Shown here piece after piece: positions 23,640 to 35,690 of a stretch of DNA of 64,000 nt. Below the pieces are notes generated by a model that had not been told where the DNA came from, searched no databases, and saw nothing but the letters and a program-made list of their open reading frames with translations. The position numbers and the translations under genes are program-made. The stretch comes from Terebella lapidaria (lineage: Eukaryota > Annelida > Polychaeta > Terebellida > Terebellidae): contig OX424563.1 in assembly GCA_949152475.1 (NCBI GenBank), positions 13,551,001-13,615,000 on the forward strand. Direction: 5' to 3'. Position 1 is the first letter of the stretch. Every line of letters begins with the position of its first letter.

Positions 23640-24080
23640 CACAATAAATACAACCGTTGAAATACCACCGATAAATGCAGCAATGGTCGGGCAGATTTGA
23701 GCTCAATGCTGTATGAGCACACAAAGTCCGTAATTTTCTCAGGTTGATGAGCTCATGGTCATGACTTGACACACCATTTATACGGAGGTGGAAATCATGG
23801 AGCACTGACTGACACATTAAATGGGACATTCCATGTCTTCACGACATCATAGAATGTTGGATATGAGAAGATGGAAGAACATTCGCAAAGTCATGTCGAC
23901 CTTCACGACTAAGACATTCGCGGACATTAACGACAAAGAGAGTCATAAAACTGAAAGTGATAGCATTCGATATGGACCAATTGTGTTCGATCATTTCAAC
24001 CAGTAGACAATGGAGGTGCTATACTGCTTTCCAGGAAACGAAGTGTTGGAACACCACACGTTGGCAAGTAAAACGTATCA
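23640..24080 (+). repeat. Duplicated segment B, copy 1
   Basis: This is one of three related segments (also 25990-26420 and 28340-28760, same orientation). Shared blocks include GAGCTCAATGCTGTATGAGC, ACACAAAGTCCGTAATTTTC and GACATCATAGAATGTTGGAT. The frames are broken differently in each copy. It is an unidentified repeat or old gene fragment. Confidence 0.75.
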
Positions 24081-24249
24081 TACAATCCACATATCAAATA
24101 TTAGAAAACGCATATTTTTTGTTACATACAAATTTACTTGAAAGGTTATCCAATGTCATTGTAGGATTTGTTGGATAATAGTACCCATCGATGACCGAAT
24201 TTCATCATACACATTTTATTCGTGTGAATGATTATGTCCATAATGAGAA

Positions 24250-24375
24250 AATTAGCCCAAGGGCTAAGAAAGGTTATTTTAGATATTAGCCTTTTGTTCC
24301 GTGACCTCGAAAATAAGGTCATTGGTCAATTCAAGGTCACGAGAATATTCAGCATATATCAATTTTGTAGTATGT
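24250..24375 (+). repeat. Fragment of the AGGTCA-rich element
   Basis: This piece starts ATTAGCCCAAGGGCTAAGAA and continues GTGACCTCGAAAATAAGGTC and TCAAGGTCACGAGAATATTC, matching the left end and first repeat unit of the elements at 7966 and 30434. The remainder of the element is absent. Confidence 0.75.
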
Positions 24376-24959
24376 GTGGGATTGGTACAAAGGTCTTTTA
24401 TTGGCACGTCAGATATCAACAAGGCGGGCATGACGAAATGGCACGATCACGGCTATCCACGTATGCCACTAAAAGTCCGTTATCCCCAAAGGCTAAGTCC
24501 TTCACAATATCCTAGGTCATTACCGTTGAAACCAGTCCTGAGTTTGTCTAGTTCTAATTCACTGTCTTATTCCTGAGATTAATCCCCGCGCGCAGCCTCG
24601 TGGACGCTCACTACACATCTAACCTCTACAACCGACTCTTACTAACTGACCACGGGGCAATACAAGTCCTTGTCTAAGTGTATGTGTTTCCCGCTAAAAC
24701 GGGGTACATGTCTGAACAAGTCTTGTATGAGTGCAGAGTGAAGGTCGTGTGGTGGTGTGATGTGTGCGGCTTGTACTGTGACTGGTTGGGTGTCATGTAG
24801 GTCGCACGTGATCGGCTGAGTCACGTTGGTGGTGTGGTTTTATGTGGCGCGCAGGAGGGTCCGGTTAGGCATGTGTATAGTGCGAATGTACTGAAGCGCG
24901 GGGGAAGGGTCCGGGCCGTCAGTCTCTAAAAATACTACATAAATACATTCCTCATACAT

Positions 24960-25960
24960 GCTGATATTTTGTTGAAACTCCGAAAAAAGTTGTCATTGTT
25001 CCTACTGATAAAGCATCCACTAATGTTGTGTTTGTTTGTAAAGCATACTATATTCAGTGCCTATTAATGAACTTGGTATTTCTAACAACAACATTCTTAA
25101 CGGTACATACCAGGATATTACTATATCTAAACAGGATATATTATCTAATCACATGTTTTTAGATTTTAATTTTTGTTTTTAGTCTTTTGGTATCACTACT
25201 ACGTGTAAAAGATTATAAACTACCCAGTTGATACTGGGTAGTTCCAAAGCTGCACATAAATCCATACAATCAAGGGTATATTTCAGGCTCGGCATCATGT
25301 TTCACCAAAGCTCTCCTAAGCTACTAACTGTTATATTGTCAAAGATTGAGCACGGTCTCCAAAAATACTTTGAAAGTATTTATTCTAGAAGTGGTATCAA
25401 CCAAATATGGATATTGAAAAATTCAAAATCCTTGTTGGAATATTTACATGCTCACACTTTCCAATGGGTACAAATTGTGCACCATTATTGACACTCCAGT
25501 TTTTATACTCACAAGTTAAGATTTCATCCAAAATTTACAAAGAGGAGTATCAAAGAAGCAACATAATAGCTTTAATTTCACTTTCCGTATAGATGGTGTG
25601 TTGTCACCGAATAATCCCAAGTTTGGTGATTATTTGGATGCCATATAGCTGTTTTCAAGAAATTCTATGGATGCCATCACAATCTGGTACACAAAGTCTG
25701 TCACCAATATGCAGGAAGACCTGTTTTCATATTAATGTTTTGAAATTCATGACGGGTGCAACATGTGGGGCAGGAAATGCTCACTCTTGACGAAACACCT
25801 GATTTCACTCCTTTATGGCCATATATGGGGGTTCGTGAAGTTCTATAAAATTTTCTCGATTTTGCCTGACACGGGACTTTGAGATTGGATAATGGACCCG
25901 GTTTTATTTGCTCGGATATTATATACTTGGGTATTGTTTCCATGTTTATTTCATGAGTGA
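24960..25960 (+). pseudogene. Penelope-like reverse transcriptase, decayed and internally deleted
   Basis: Fragments of one RT are readable in changing frames. The N-terminal motif is KVVIVPTDKASTNVVFVCKA (about 24993), followed after a one-base shift by INELGISNNNILNGTYQD. SKLLTVILSKIEHGLQKYFE and IYSRSGINQIW lie at about 25315-25410, and FPMGTNCAPLL at about 25459. The frame then reads FRIDGVLSPNNPKFGDYLDA (about 25582). The text then jumps to FKKFYG (about 25650) and the 3' tail (25735-25960), so the catalytic and thumb regions are deleted. The PTDKAS motif corresponds to KADKGS of the Penelope-like element at 53835-55559, but this is a different, well-separated clade. No endonuclease domain is seen. 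Confidence 0.8.
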
Positions 25961-25989
25961 TCATAGACTGCAAGAGAAGCATCCAGATA

Positions 25990-26420
25990 CGGAATCACAT
26001 CCTTCCATATATAACCTTCAAAATACCTCCGATAAATGCAGTAATGGTCGGGCAGATTTGGGCTCAATGCTGCATGAGCACACATAGTCTGTAATTTTGT
26101 CAGGTTGATGGGCAAATAGTCATAACTTGACACCAACATTTGCACCACGATGGGAATCACGGAACATTGACTAACACATTTAATGGGACAATACGTGCTT
26201 TCATGACATCATAGAATGTACGATATAAGATCGAGGATCCTTCGCACAGTGTCAACTATCACATCAAAGACAACGTGTGGACATTACCGACGAAGAAAGT
26301 CATGAAACTGAAGATTATTACATTGGATGTGGACCAACTGCGGCAGCTCACTTTTATCCATAGACAGTGAAATCTTTATATTGTCTTTCAGGAAACGCAG
26401 CGCTTGTGCAGAATGAAAAG
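25990..26420 (+). repeat. Duplicated segment B, copy 2
   Basis: This copy resembles segment B at 23640 and 28340, with AATGCAGTAATGGTCGGGCA and GACATCATAGAATGTACGAT. It follows directly on the Penelope-like tail, suggesting insertion next to or into the duplicated unit. Confidence 0.7.
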
Positions 26421-26869
26421 GTTGATAATGATAAGATATGCTTTTAATAAGTTATTCCATTGTACACCCATCCACAGATGAAGTGATGGGGTATCGTCAA
26501 CAGTACGATTTGCGTTGATATTCACTATTTATGATAGATAATAATATGCACTAGTCAGATCGTCAGAACCTTCAATAGGAATCATTATGGCTTAAATACA
26601 ATAATTAATATTCGAATTGTTCCCCTCATGACGTAATGAATTCTGATTAACATCTAATTTGCTTATTGATGAGTGGTTAAAAATTCTCAAGGGGTTTGTG
26701 TAATGTAGTGCTGGAATGGCAGTTTCAAATGACTGTAACGTTTGAATGGACAGGGATCTTGACATACTGTAAAGACCAATTTGCTCGGGTCGAGTTGATC
26801 TTTCATAAAAGTATATACAATTTCCTGGTACTTCAAGAGCATTTTTTGACACTGTGCATCGTAGTTACG

Positions 26870-27310
26870 CTTCAACAGACTTTCTAACCAACGTATGATT
26901 CACTTAGTGGTAAACTCAGTACTAGTGGGAGTAAAAGAAGATGGGAGTGTATAAATCTGCATCCTTTGGTGAACCCCTCCATTTTTACAGTCAACACAGC
27001 TATTTTTTTGTTCTTTTTTATCAATCCGCGTTGATGGATACAACACTAATGCACTATACTTCTGAACTGACACTTTGGACCAATACCCAAACATGTGGTG
27101 CAACTTCCGTCCGCATTGTTCCCTAAAATCAATCAGTTCATTCAGTGGCACAATTAATCGTGAGAAATGCTTTCAGATCACGTGAAGATCTATTGTTAAC
27201 CAATAAAATATGCGAAGTGATGATGTTTTTCAAAGTTTTCATGTAGGCTGCAAAACATCCACAATCAAAGTTGACATTCCAGAAGTCATTCGACCCTTTT
27301 CCGTGTTATC
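26870..27310 (+). repeat. Duplicated segment A, copy 2
   Basis: This matches the segment at 22540-22950 in the same orientation. The two copies lie about 4.3 kb apart. Confidence 0.75.
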
Positions 27311-28339
27311 TGAACAGTGACATCGGATGCATGGTTTCTTCAATGTGGAAAGGTTTTCCATGATTCTCTGTGAGGCTTTCATTGGGTCAATACTAAAAAC
27401 AACCAAAACATACTAGCTAATGGTCAAACTATAAATCACAGATATACAATAATAATATGAATGTAAGTCAGGAACAAATAATTTTATTTTTCTCGTACAA
27501 GTCTTCGATCGCTTTCACATCAACTACAGCGATATTTTTTCCAAACTCGGCTTTGACCACTCTAAACGTTTTGACAAAGCCCGTTAAATACATATATAAC
27601 AAAATCATCAAAGAGATTACACATTGATAACGTTATACTAGCTAGCATATACTCGTACATAAAAAATTTGAAATAATATGCCCCATCATACTTTCATTCG
27701 AAAGGCACGCTGTGAAATTGTTTTTGGTGGCTGTTGATATAAGGGTTGGCATGTGACAGGGCGACCCACTAAAACCGCTAGTTCACAGAGCCACAAATAT
27801 TTGCTAGGTGGCAGCAGCATCTGCCAATAGATGTCTCACATGGTCGGGCTAGATCGAGAAGGAAATGGATGATGTGGGAATACGATATTGTTGTTGAGAA
27901 ATAAAGGAACCTGATTACGCGCTGGAAATGATTGTATCCAGAGATGGTGATTGAGAAAGTGTTTGACATCCATCTGCGTATAATAGAAGAATATAAATAC
28001 GCCTGATTGCTCCTGATGACGCCACCATTGTGTTCTGGATGAAAAGTTAATGTTGGGTCTCGTTTCTATTCCACAGTGTTGCATTTTAGGTTTTTTGATT
28101 GTCATCGCCAGTGGTAATAGGGAATAGACTCAGAGAAAGGGACGAATATAATCGAGTATTTGTAAAATTTGTGTTTAACTATCCTGCTTTCTGGAACGCC
28201 TGATGTCAACTCATGGATTCCAATCCCCTTTCGAGAGGTTTGATCTGCATTTTGCATATATACTTATTTCATGGTTGTTTAGGGTACATAATTCCTGGAG
28301 CATAGTTCAACAGTAGTAGTATCGACTACTAATCTGATG

Positions 28340-28760
28340 GCTTCACAGATTTGAGCTCAATGCTGTATGAGCACACAAAGTCCGTAATTTTCTCAGGATG
28401 ATGGGGACACAGTCATGACTTGACACACCATTTACCATGTTTACACCCGAGATGGAAAGCATGGAACATTGACTGACACATTAAATGGGACATTACATTT
28501 TTCACGACATCATAGAATGTTGGATATGAGCAGATCGACGACCCTTCGTATAGTCTTGTCGACATCCATAACAAGGGCAACCTGTGGACTTTAACGTTGA
28601 GGAAAGTGATAAAACAGAAGATGATTACATTGGATGTGGACCGCTTCACGATGGATGTCAACTGCTGCGCTCACTTTCGCCTGAAGACAGTAAATTTTAC
28701 AGTTTTCAAGGAAACGAAGTGTTTGCGCATGACATAGAGTTGGCCATATCATGCAGTTCA
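28340..28760 (+). repeat. Duplicated segment B, copy 3
   Basis: This is the third copy of segment B and, from the blocks I compared, the one closest to copy 1 (both have GAGCTCAATGCTGTATGAGC and GACATCATAGAATGTTGGAT). Copies lie about 2.35 kb apart. Confidence 0.7.
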
Positions 28761-29969
28761 AGTTCAATACCATGCAGTTCATTAATAAAGGCTGTTTTCC
28801 TATTCGAGTTCGAGTTGGACATATCGAGCTCCGCGGCCGGCAGTCTCCAGATAGGAGTTGCCCGTCAAATCGGTGACGAATGTATGACAGCCAAAGGTGA
28901 GGCAGGCAGAGCAGAAGTCTGTTGACATATCGTCAACACAGCTTCTTTGACTGTCAGACTAGTGAGGCCGGAACAATATAGGGCAGACCTGAAGTGATCG
29001 TCTTCCACTGGTTCCATCACTAATATTTACATGGTGTCGCTCGAACTCTTATAGTTAATTGACTGGCTAGTGTTTGAGGCCTGACGTCGTGTCCCATCCA
29101 CTGCACATTATAAGTGTGATGATATCATCAAATTATTGCAAATAATTATTTGATTCGAATGGTACGAAGGCGTTTCCACGATACAAGTCTCGGTAAGCCT
29201 GCATCGATCACCATCCTGGCGACAAGGTAGCCCAGGTGCCCGAATGAATGTCAGTGCCTGTCATCGCATGATTGGTTAGAGATAGGAACTGGATCTGAAG
29301 AAAATGTGGAACTATCGACATTTCGTGGAGGCTTTAGAGGGGAACATGACTTGTTCAAGTCGCCACGAAATACGGGATCACAGTACTTCAATTATAAACG
29401 TGTACTTTCAGTGGTGTTATTGACATTAGTGGATGCCCATTAGCAGTATATAGCTGTTGGAGCAGTGTTTAGTTGTTGGAGCTTATTGTCGTAAGAGCGA
29501 TGTGGTCTTATTCTCATACTCGAAGTTTTTCTGAGATTGGCAACTTTTCACTAAAATCAATTTTAATTAAACTAAAAGACATATTGTTCTGGAAACGAGT
29601 TCGTTACGCAATGGACCGGTGTGCATGATTTTAATATGGAACAATATGGCAATCACCATATTTGAGAAAAGAATTGTAGTAGTTGTGAAAATCAGTGAAA
29701 TTCAAATGTTTAATGGAATTAGCTAAATTTATTCAATCGCGAGCTGTAATATGTCTTTAGTGAAGAATGTACCATTGATGATAGATATCTGCCATCCACT
29801 CAATAGCTCTCTGGCTCGTATCAGTGTACATGTATGTCCTACCTGGGGTACATTTTTCTTACTCGCATATGGTATTGTTTTGATGTCAGATGGGCTTAGA
29901 TCTATTTTGGCACAAATCTAGATAAGGGGACGCTTGTCAATGTAAACCCATCTTGGGGAACACAATGCC
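28761..29969. other. Intergenic, nothing recognised
   Basis: This is about 1.2 kb without a convincing coding frame. A 113-residue open stretch ending at 28925 begins with GTG, runs through part of segment B and looks accidental. Confidence 0.5.
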
Positions 29970-29974
29970 ATACA

Positions 29975-30290
29975 GGGGCGTAGCCAGAGATTATTGAAGT
30001 GTACTCAAAATCCTAAACAACTCGGTCTGGGGGATTGGGGGGCGCCGTAAGCCCCCCAAGAAAATTTTGAACTTTGACAGTTTCTGGGAGCCATTCGAAG
30101 CTATATTAAGCAGCACAATCAACGATTTTTATTCAACATTTTGACCACAAATGTTGAGAATTATTCACATATTTTCAACATTTTATTTGTTTTTAACAGT
30201 TTTTGGAAGTCATTCGAAGCTATAATAGGCAGTACATTAAAAAAAAAAAATTTATATTTTGGCTAAAACGTTAAACATTTAGCATTTTCT
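29975..30290 (+). repeat. Dispersed repeat beginning GGGGCGTAGCCAG
   Basis: GGGGCGTAGCCAGAGATTAT is followed by CGGTCTGGGGGATTGGGGGG and an AGCCCCCCAAGAAAATTTTG block. A related copy occupies 35315-35690 (CGGTCTGGGGGTTTCGGGGG and AAAGCCCCCTAGAAAAAAAT). It contains an internal tandem (TGGGAGCCATTCGAAGCTAT and TGGAAGTCATTCGAAGCTAT). Class unknown; it has no coding capacity. Confidence 0.6.
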
Positions 30291-30433
30291 CCCGATATCT
30301 TACAAGTATAGAAGCAACTTGCAGTCAGTTCAAGAAAAAAATATTTGAAAGAATCGTCGGTTGCACTTTCACTTATTATGCCATGTGAATGCTGGTGGAA
30401 TATTATGCTAAAAATTAGGCCAAGGGCCGAAGA

Positions 30434-31840
30434 TAGGTTACCGGAAAGTGTTTAATATTTTAGATGTTAGCCAGGTCACTGGTTGAATTCGAGGTCAAGA
30501 GAACATTCAGCATATATAACATTAAGCATCTATCATGTCCACAGTTGATTGCTAAGCTGTAAATTCAATAATCAGAGAGATATTAGCAATTTTGTGCTGT
30601 GGCCTTGAAAATGAAGGGGCAAAGGTCAAATTCAAGGTCATCAAAATATTCAATGTATATCATTTTCTATATCATGTCCACAATTGATTCCCAAGCCATA
30701 CAGTCAATAGAGATATGAGCCAGTTTGTCCTTGGACCTTGAAAATGAGGTCAGAGGTCAAATTCAAGGTCACGAGAATATTCAGCATATATCATTTCCTA
30801 TATGTCCACAATTGATTCCTAAGCTGTAAAATCGAGAATAAGTGAGATATTAGCCTGTTTGTCCTGTGACCTTGAAAATGAAGTCAAAGGTCAAATTCAA
30901 GGTCATGACAATAATCTGCATATATCATTTCCTATATGTTCATAATTGATTGCTAAGCTGTAAAGTCGATAACAAGCGAGATATTAGCCAATTCGTCCTG
31001 TGACCTTGAACATGAGGTCGAAGGTCAAATTCAAGGTCATCAGAATAATCAGCATATATCATTTCCTATATGTCCACAATTGATTCCTAAGCTGTAGAGT
31101 CGATAATAAGCGAAATATAAGCCATTTTGTGCTCTGACCTTGAAACTGAGGTCACAGGTCAAATTCAAGGTCACGAGAATATTCAGCATATATTATTTCC
31201 TATATGTCCACAATTGATTCCTAAGCTGTAGAGTCAATAATAAGCGAGATATAAGCCATTTTGTGCTCTGACCTTGAAACTGAGGTCAGAGGTCAAATTC
31301 AAGGTCACGAGAATATTCAGCATATATCATTTCCTATATGTCCACAATTGATTCCTAGTCTCTAATCTCAATATTAAGTGAGATATTAGGCATAATGTGT
31401 CCCATTATAAAGCATAGGAGAATTTAACATGGGAAAGTCCCATTTGGGCCGAGTTTGGGCCAAAATGGCCCACTTCGAGCGATTCAAGCGCAACGAAATT
31501 TATAGACATCATAGGAGTACATATGAAGAGTCTTATGTATCAGAAAGAAAAAAAGTTACTGAACAGATTTTGAGAAAATGGCCGCCAAAGTAAAAAATCA
31601 GGCATTTTTCGTCGAAAACGGCCGCCATTTTGAAAAAAATGCGAAAATCAAAAAACTAAAAAATACCTCCTTCTTGAATTATTTTTAAGTATTTTTGTGC
31701 AAAATTTCAGAAAAATTCGCCCGTAAACAAAAAAGATAAAAATGTGGACGACGACGACGAACGACGACGACGACGACGACGACGGACGACGGACGCAACG
31801 CCATGCCAATAGGTTATCGGACCATAGGTCCGGTAACCTA
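30434..31840 (+). mobile_element. Non-autonomous repeat element, copy 2 (six to seven AGGTCA-rich units)
   Basis: The ends are TAGGTTACCGGA (30434-30445) and TCCGGTAACCTA (31829-31840), a perfect 12-bp inverted repeat; the right end also forms its own hairpin. Units of about 134 bases start near 30600, 30733, 30868, 31000, 31135 and 31270, plus a degenerate one near 30475. Each unit contains TGACCTTGAAA, an AGGTCA pair one base apart in several units, and TTCAAGGTCA. The right third matches copy 1 (CCCATTTGGGCC, GGCCGCCATTTT, a GAC-rich tract). It encodes no protein and is probably mobilised in trans. Confidence 0.8.
31742..31800 (+). repeat. GAC/GACG-rich simple tract
   Basis: Tandem GACGACGACGAACGACG and GACGGACGACGGACG units form the distal part of the element ending at 31840. 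Copy 1 has a shorter version at 9405-9422. Confidence 0.85.
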
Positions 31841-32050
31841 AAATTGGCATATATTTTCCTCAAGTATATAAACAGGATACATGTATATGCAGCACATAGT
31901 AGTCTTATAATTTCACAAAATCCGATTTTGGAATTATCACTGGTAAATGATCAAATGAAAGAGGTCGTTTGAGGCGTGTAAGTGGTGTAACTGGTGTTTT
32001 TGGGTAACCTTTTAATCGCTCGCAAAAACTGATGATTCATTACCATTTTA

Positions 32051-34832
32051 CTGTAGATAAGCGGTGGCGCGGTAAAATAATTTTGAACGGGCTTGGTGAT
32101 CAATTTCGAACGGTTGGTGATCAATTTCGAACGGTTAGTGATCAATTTCGAACGGTCCGCACACTGAAACAGGGTGAAAAGTGAGTAAATTGTGAAGTAA
32201 TTTCAGATTTATAGACATAACCTTTCAATTTGGACACAAAGAAATGATCGTATGTCATTTGTAAGCAGTTGAGGATTTCCAGGTAGACGTGGAAACACAA
32301 GTCATCTTGCATTTCCTGATGATTCCAGTTTGTTGACAATTTGCGTTATATATAGACCAATTTTATTATCGTATATTGATGATTTTCAAAGCACATATGG
32401 CTCACAACCTATATCTAAAAATTGAAGTATGGAGATCAAAGGATAAAGATGCTAAAATCGTGATAAGAATGATATTGATAAGCGATCAATTTTGAACGGG
32501 CGGTGTTGATTTCGAACGGTTATTTTTCATAGGCGATCAATTTCGAACGTTCAAAAAATATTCTATTCATCCTGTATAATGTTTTCTATGGGTTCCTATC
32601 TGCGTCATCATGGCCAATTTTTGGTGCTACCACTGTAAGATTCCTTATGATGACATAGAACACGCGGAAATGAGAATTAGCATAATTGTGCAAAGATAAT
32701 AAAAGCTATAAGCCTTGCACTACAAATGTAGGGCAAAGGATATGCCAAGCGATGTTTGCACGGTTGAAGAGGGTTGACTGATATTCAGACAAAAGACTTA
32801 AGACTCTAAGAGACTGGTGGTTGAAGATGTACCACTGCCAATGGATGAAGATGGTGATGACTACGACTTGGTGGGATCAGATGTGACATCATCATCCATT
32901 CAAAGATATTTTATGCTGGTTGAAGGCGGAATTCTTAACGGTTTAATGTTCATTAGATATATTGTCACATTCATCGATAGAGCCTCGGAGTCCATATATA
33001 TATATTATCAGTGTTTTATATGAAGGACCGAAATGAGCTGGCCCGCCACGCCGGGATACCATACACCCTAGCCTATGTAACTTTTCGGCATGTTGACCTG
33101 TATGTGCATATGTTATTCATGCATATACAGCTACATTTCACTACTACGGGATAGTGATTCAATGCTTGCGGATACCGATTATGATAATGCTTTATTCACA
33201 AAGGCCAACGGGCCCAAATGCGTAGAAACATACAATATATCGTGGTTTGAGACAAATAAAATACAGCGTACATCACAAGTAATGGTATTTATCACGAGTA
33301 ATATCAGCGTTATATATGAAGGCAGCTAAACTTCTGATACATTCATCTTTCTTGTGTGACATAATAAATTGAAAGCATGCTACTGTGCTACAGTTTGGTG
33401 CGATGAATTTGTTTAAGTATTTCTGACCTAAATTATTATATAGTGTGCAAATTAGGACAAAATGACATTCATCTTCTATTAAATTGATATTATTTACTGA
33501 TTTACAATACTGACAAAAGCGTGCATCTTGTTTTGTTTTATTGTGCCTGTTCTTCTCTATATTAAGTTTATGATTTGAACATCGAAATCTGGCCACATAT
33601 ATTATGTGTTTCCAATATACAAATTAATAAACAAATACTTTTCTACAGTCAGTTCTGTTTTGTAATTCAGGTAGTAGTTTAACTTTTAATTTTCAGACAA
33701 TTTTGAATACCAATTTTGTTGTGCGAAATCTGTTACCCTCTGCCGAAATATATTCACAAATAGTTCTGTATTCCCTACCCCCTTAAAACACCACACATCC
33801 CCAAACCCGTGAGAACGCAACATCATGCGAACACCAGTATACCCAGCTTTTACATCCGTTTTCGTCGTAAACTTTCAATATATTATACATCGCATTTTTT
33901 ATCCTTTTCACATCTCCAATTTGGACAATACTGAGCCAGAATTTGATACATTTCACATTGTATATGTATACCGATTATGCGTTTTCCAGACATATTTTAT
34001 ACCCACCCGTGCTACTAGACTAATCACCTCATGTACTTGGAGAGGAGAGGGGAAGGGGAGGTGGCTAGATGCTCAACATATATGCACTTAATCAATTTTA
34101 CAGTGTCATGTACAGTGTATGTATATAATCCCTCAATGCTAAACACCAAATAGAATTTTGGCTTGTCATAGGCTTATCCGAGAGATAAAAGTAATGAAAG
34201 GTAATTAATGACTGACCTACTAATATTTTTAACCCCCAACCCCCACCCAAGAAACAAAAATCAGAAGAAATCACAACACATACACAATTTTCACGGTCAA
34301 ATAGTTCAGCAGAGCTATCAACAAACCGTTCGAAATTACTCGCATGACCGTTCGAAATTATCCGCCTGTCATTTGTGAGCGTTCGAAATTGACCACATTT
34401 AAATTTTTTATTCTACTTGATTCGGGCTCGTTTTGAGGAATATGCATCAATCAAACAGCATAACGTGATTCACTTTAGCTATGTCTAGGTACACGTTCAA
34501 TTTAGCTGACTCATCAAACGTTTGCACACACTAATAACGATATCACATATTAATGACATGTATACTGCTTCTCGCCATTCAAAAATAAATAATAAACAAT
34601 CATAAAAACTCCCGATGTGCTTCAAAAGCATTCCACAGGTCAGTAAAATTTCACCGATGTGGTAAATATAAATATTTGTGACATAAACATCAGACAAATT
34701 CACTTTTCACCTACCTTAATGTGTGGACCGTTCAAAATAGATCGCCAACCGTTCGAAATTGATCATCAACCGTTCGAAATTGATCACCAAGCCCGTTCGA
34801 AATTATTTTACCGCGCCACCGCTTGTCTACAG
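32051..34832. mobile_element. DNA transposon with long (about 113 bp) inverted repeats carrying TTCGAACGGT arrays
   Basis: The left arm (32051-32164) reads CTGTAGATAAGCGGTGGCGC and then three copies of GATCAATTTCGAACGGT. The right arm (34721-34832) is its inverted copy, ending GCGCCACCGCTTGTCTACAG. More copies of the motif lie inside each end (about 32480-32560 and 34325-34395). The flanks CCATTTT and GCATTTG may be a decayed 7-bp target duplication. No transposase is seen, so it is a non-autonomous or gutted copy; the superfamily is undetermined. Confidence 0.82.
33273..33596 (-). pseudogene. LINE reverse-transcriptase C-terminal fragment (zinc-binding tail)
   Basis: The frame reads ARFRCSNHKLNIEKNR, then FCQYCKS...DECHFVLIC, a CX2C...HX4C arrangement. 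It ends FIMSHKKDECIRSLAAFIYN. This pattern is typical of the cysteine-rich C-terminus of many invertebrate non-LTR retrotransposons. The frame begins with GTG and no RT core is found upstream on the minus strand, so only the 3' end survives. It lies inside the inverted-repeat transposon at 32051-34832. Confidence 0.65.
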
Positions 34833-35239
34833 TGCATTTGGAAAACATAACTGAAATATTTTTTGTCGTGTCATGATCACACTTCAGTCTTCACTGTCAC
34901 GGACATCAAGGTCCTTATCCAATATTGAATGTCTTAGTCTGCAATCGGTTTAACATTCAATGCCATTTATGCCTATCTTTTGGCATTCAAGTACAGGATA
35001 CATAAGAAAATAAAATAACAAGTTGCATGATTCTATTGGGTTCGTTATTTTTTGTAGTGTTTTTCTTTATATCAGCAATCAATGTGTACGCAGCTGCGTA
35101 CGTGCGTACGCCTAGCTACGCGCCTGCCATATGCACCTTTCTGGCACTCTAGACAGTGACAACATCCATGGGAGAAATGTATTGGATTTACCAAGTTAAG
35201 TAAAATATGTTCAGGAGAGGCAGGGTTGGATCTTGTATT

Positions 35240-35292
35240 TATCCAGAGAGAGAGAGAGAGGGGGAGAAAGAGAGAGAGTGGGGGGGGGGGGT
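35240..35292 (+). repeat. Purine tract: GA repeats, then a G-run
   Basis: AGAGAGAGAGAGAGGGGGAG, AAGAGAGAGAGAG and a run of about a dozen G form a polypurine stretch. It is non-coding and capable of unusual DNA structure. Confidence 0.85.
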
Positions 35293-35314
35293 ACTTCTGA
35301 AGGGGCGCAGTATA

Positions 35315-35690
35315 CAGGGGCGAGTCCAGTGATTTGCTATGGGGGGTGTAGGGGGGTGTGGGGCAGAAAAAGAGCGAGAAGGCGCAACTACTCCCGCTCT
35401 GGGGGTTCGCGATGCTCCACAAGGGCCCCAAAATAATTTCGGGACTTGCCAGTATCCCAGATGATTTCTGAGGTGTAGCTTACAACTGTATCTGTGAAGT
35501 TTGAATATTATGAAATTTAAGGACATTCCGGTCTGGGGGTTTCGGGGGCGATAAAGCCCCCTAGAAAAAAATTGGAATTTGTAGAATTTCAGATGATTCT
35601 TGGGGTGTGTTTTTGCAGGGGGTGAGGGCGCCGAGATCGGACCAAGCAGGGGGCGGCCGCCCTCGCCCCGCCCCCCGCAGTAACAATCGT
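35315..35690 (+). repeat. Second copy of the GGGGCG..CCAG dispersed repeat
   Basis: This copy shares CGGTCTGGGGG, the AGCCCCC block and the G-rich run with 29975-30290. It has GC-rich ends (GGGGCGAGTCCAG at 35319; GGGGGCGGCCGCCC near 35650). Confidence 0.55.

Noticed and set aside
31742..31800. Acidic Asp-rich peptide encoded by the GAC tract
   Set aside because: It is a simple-sequence artefact within a non-coding element.
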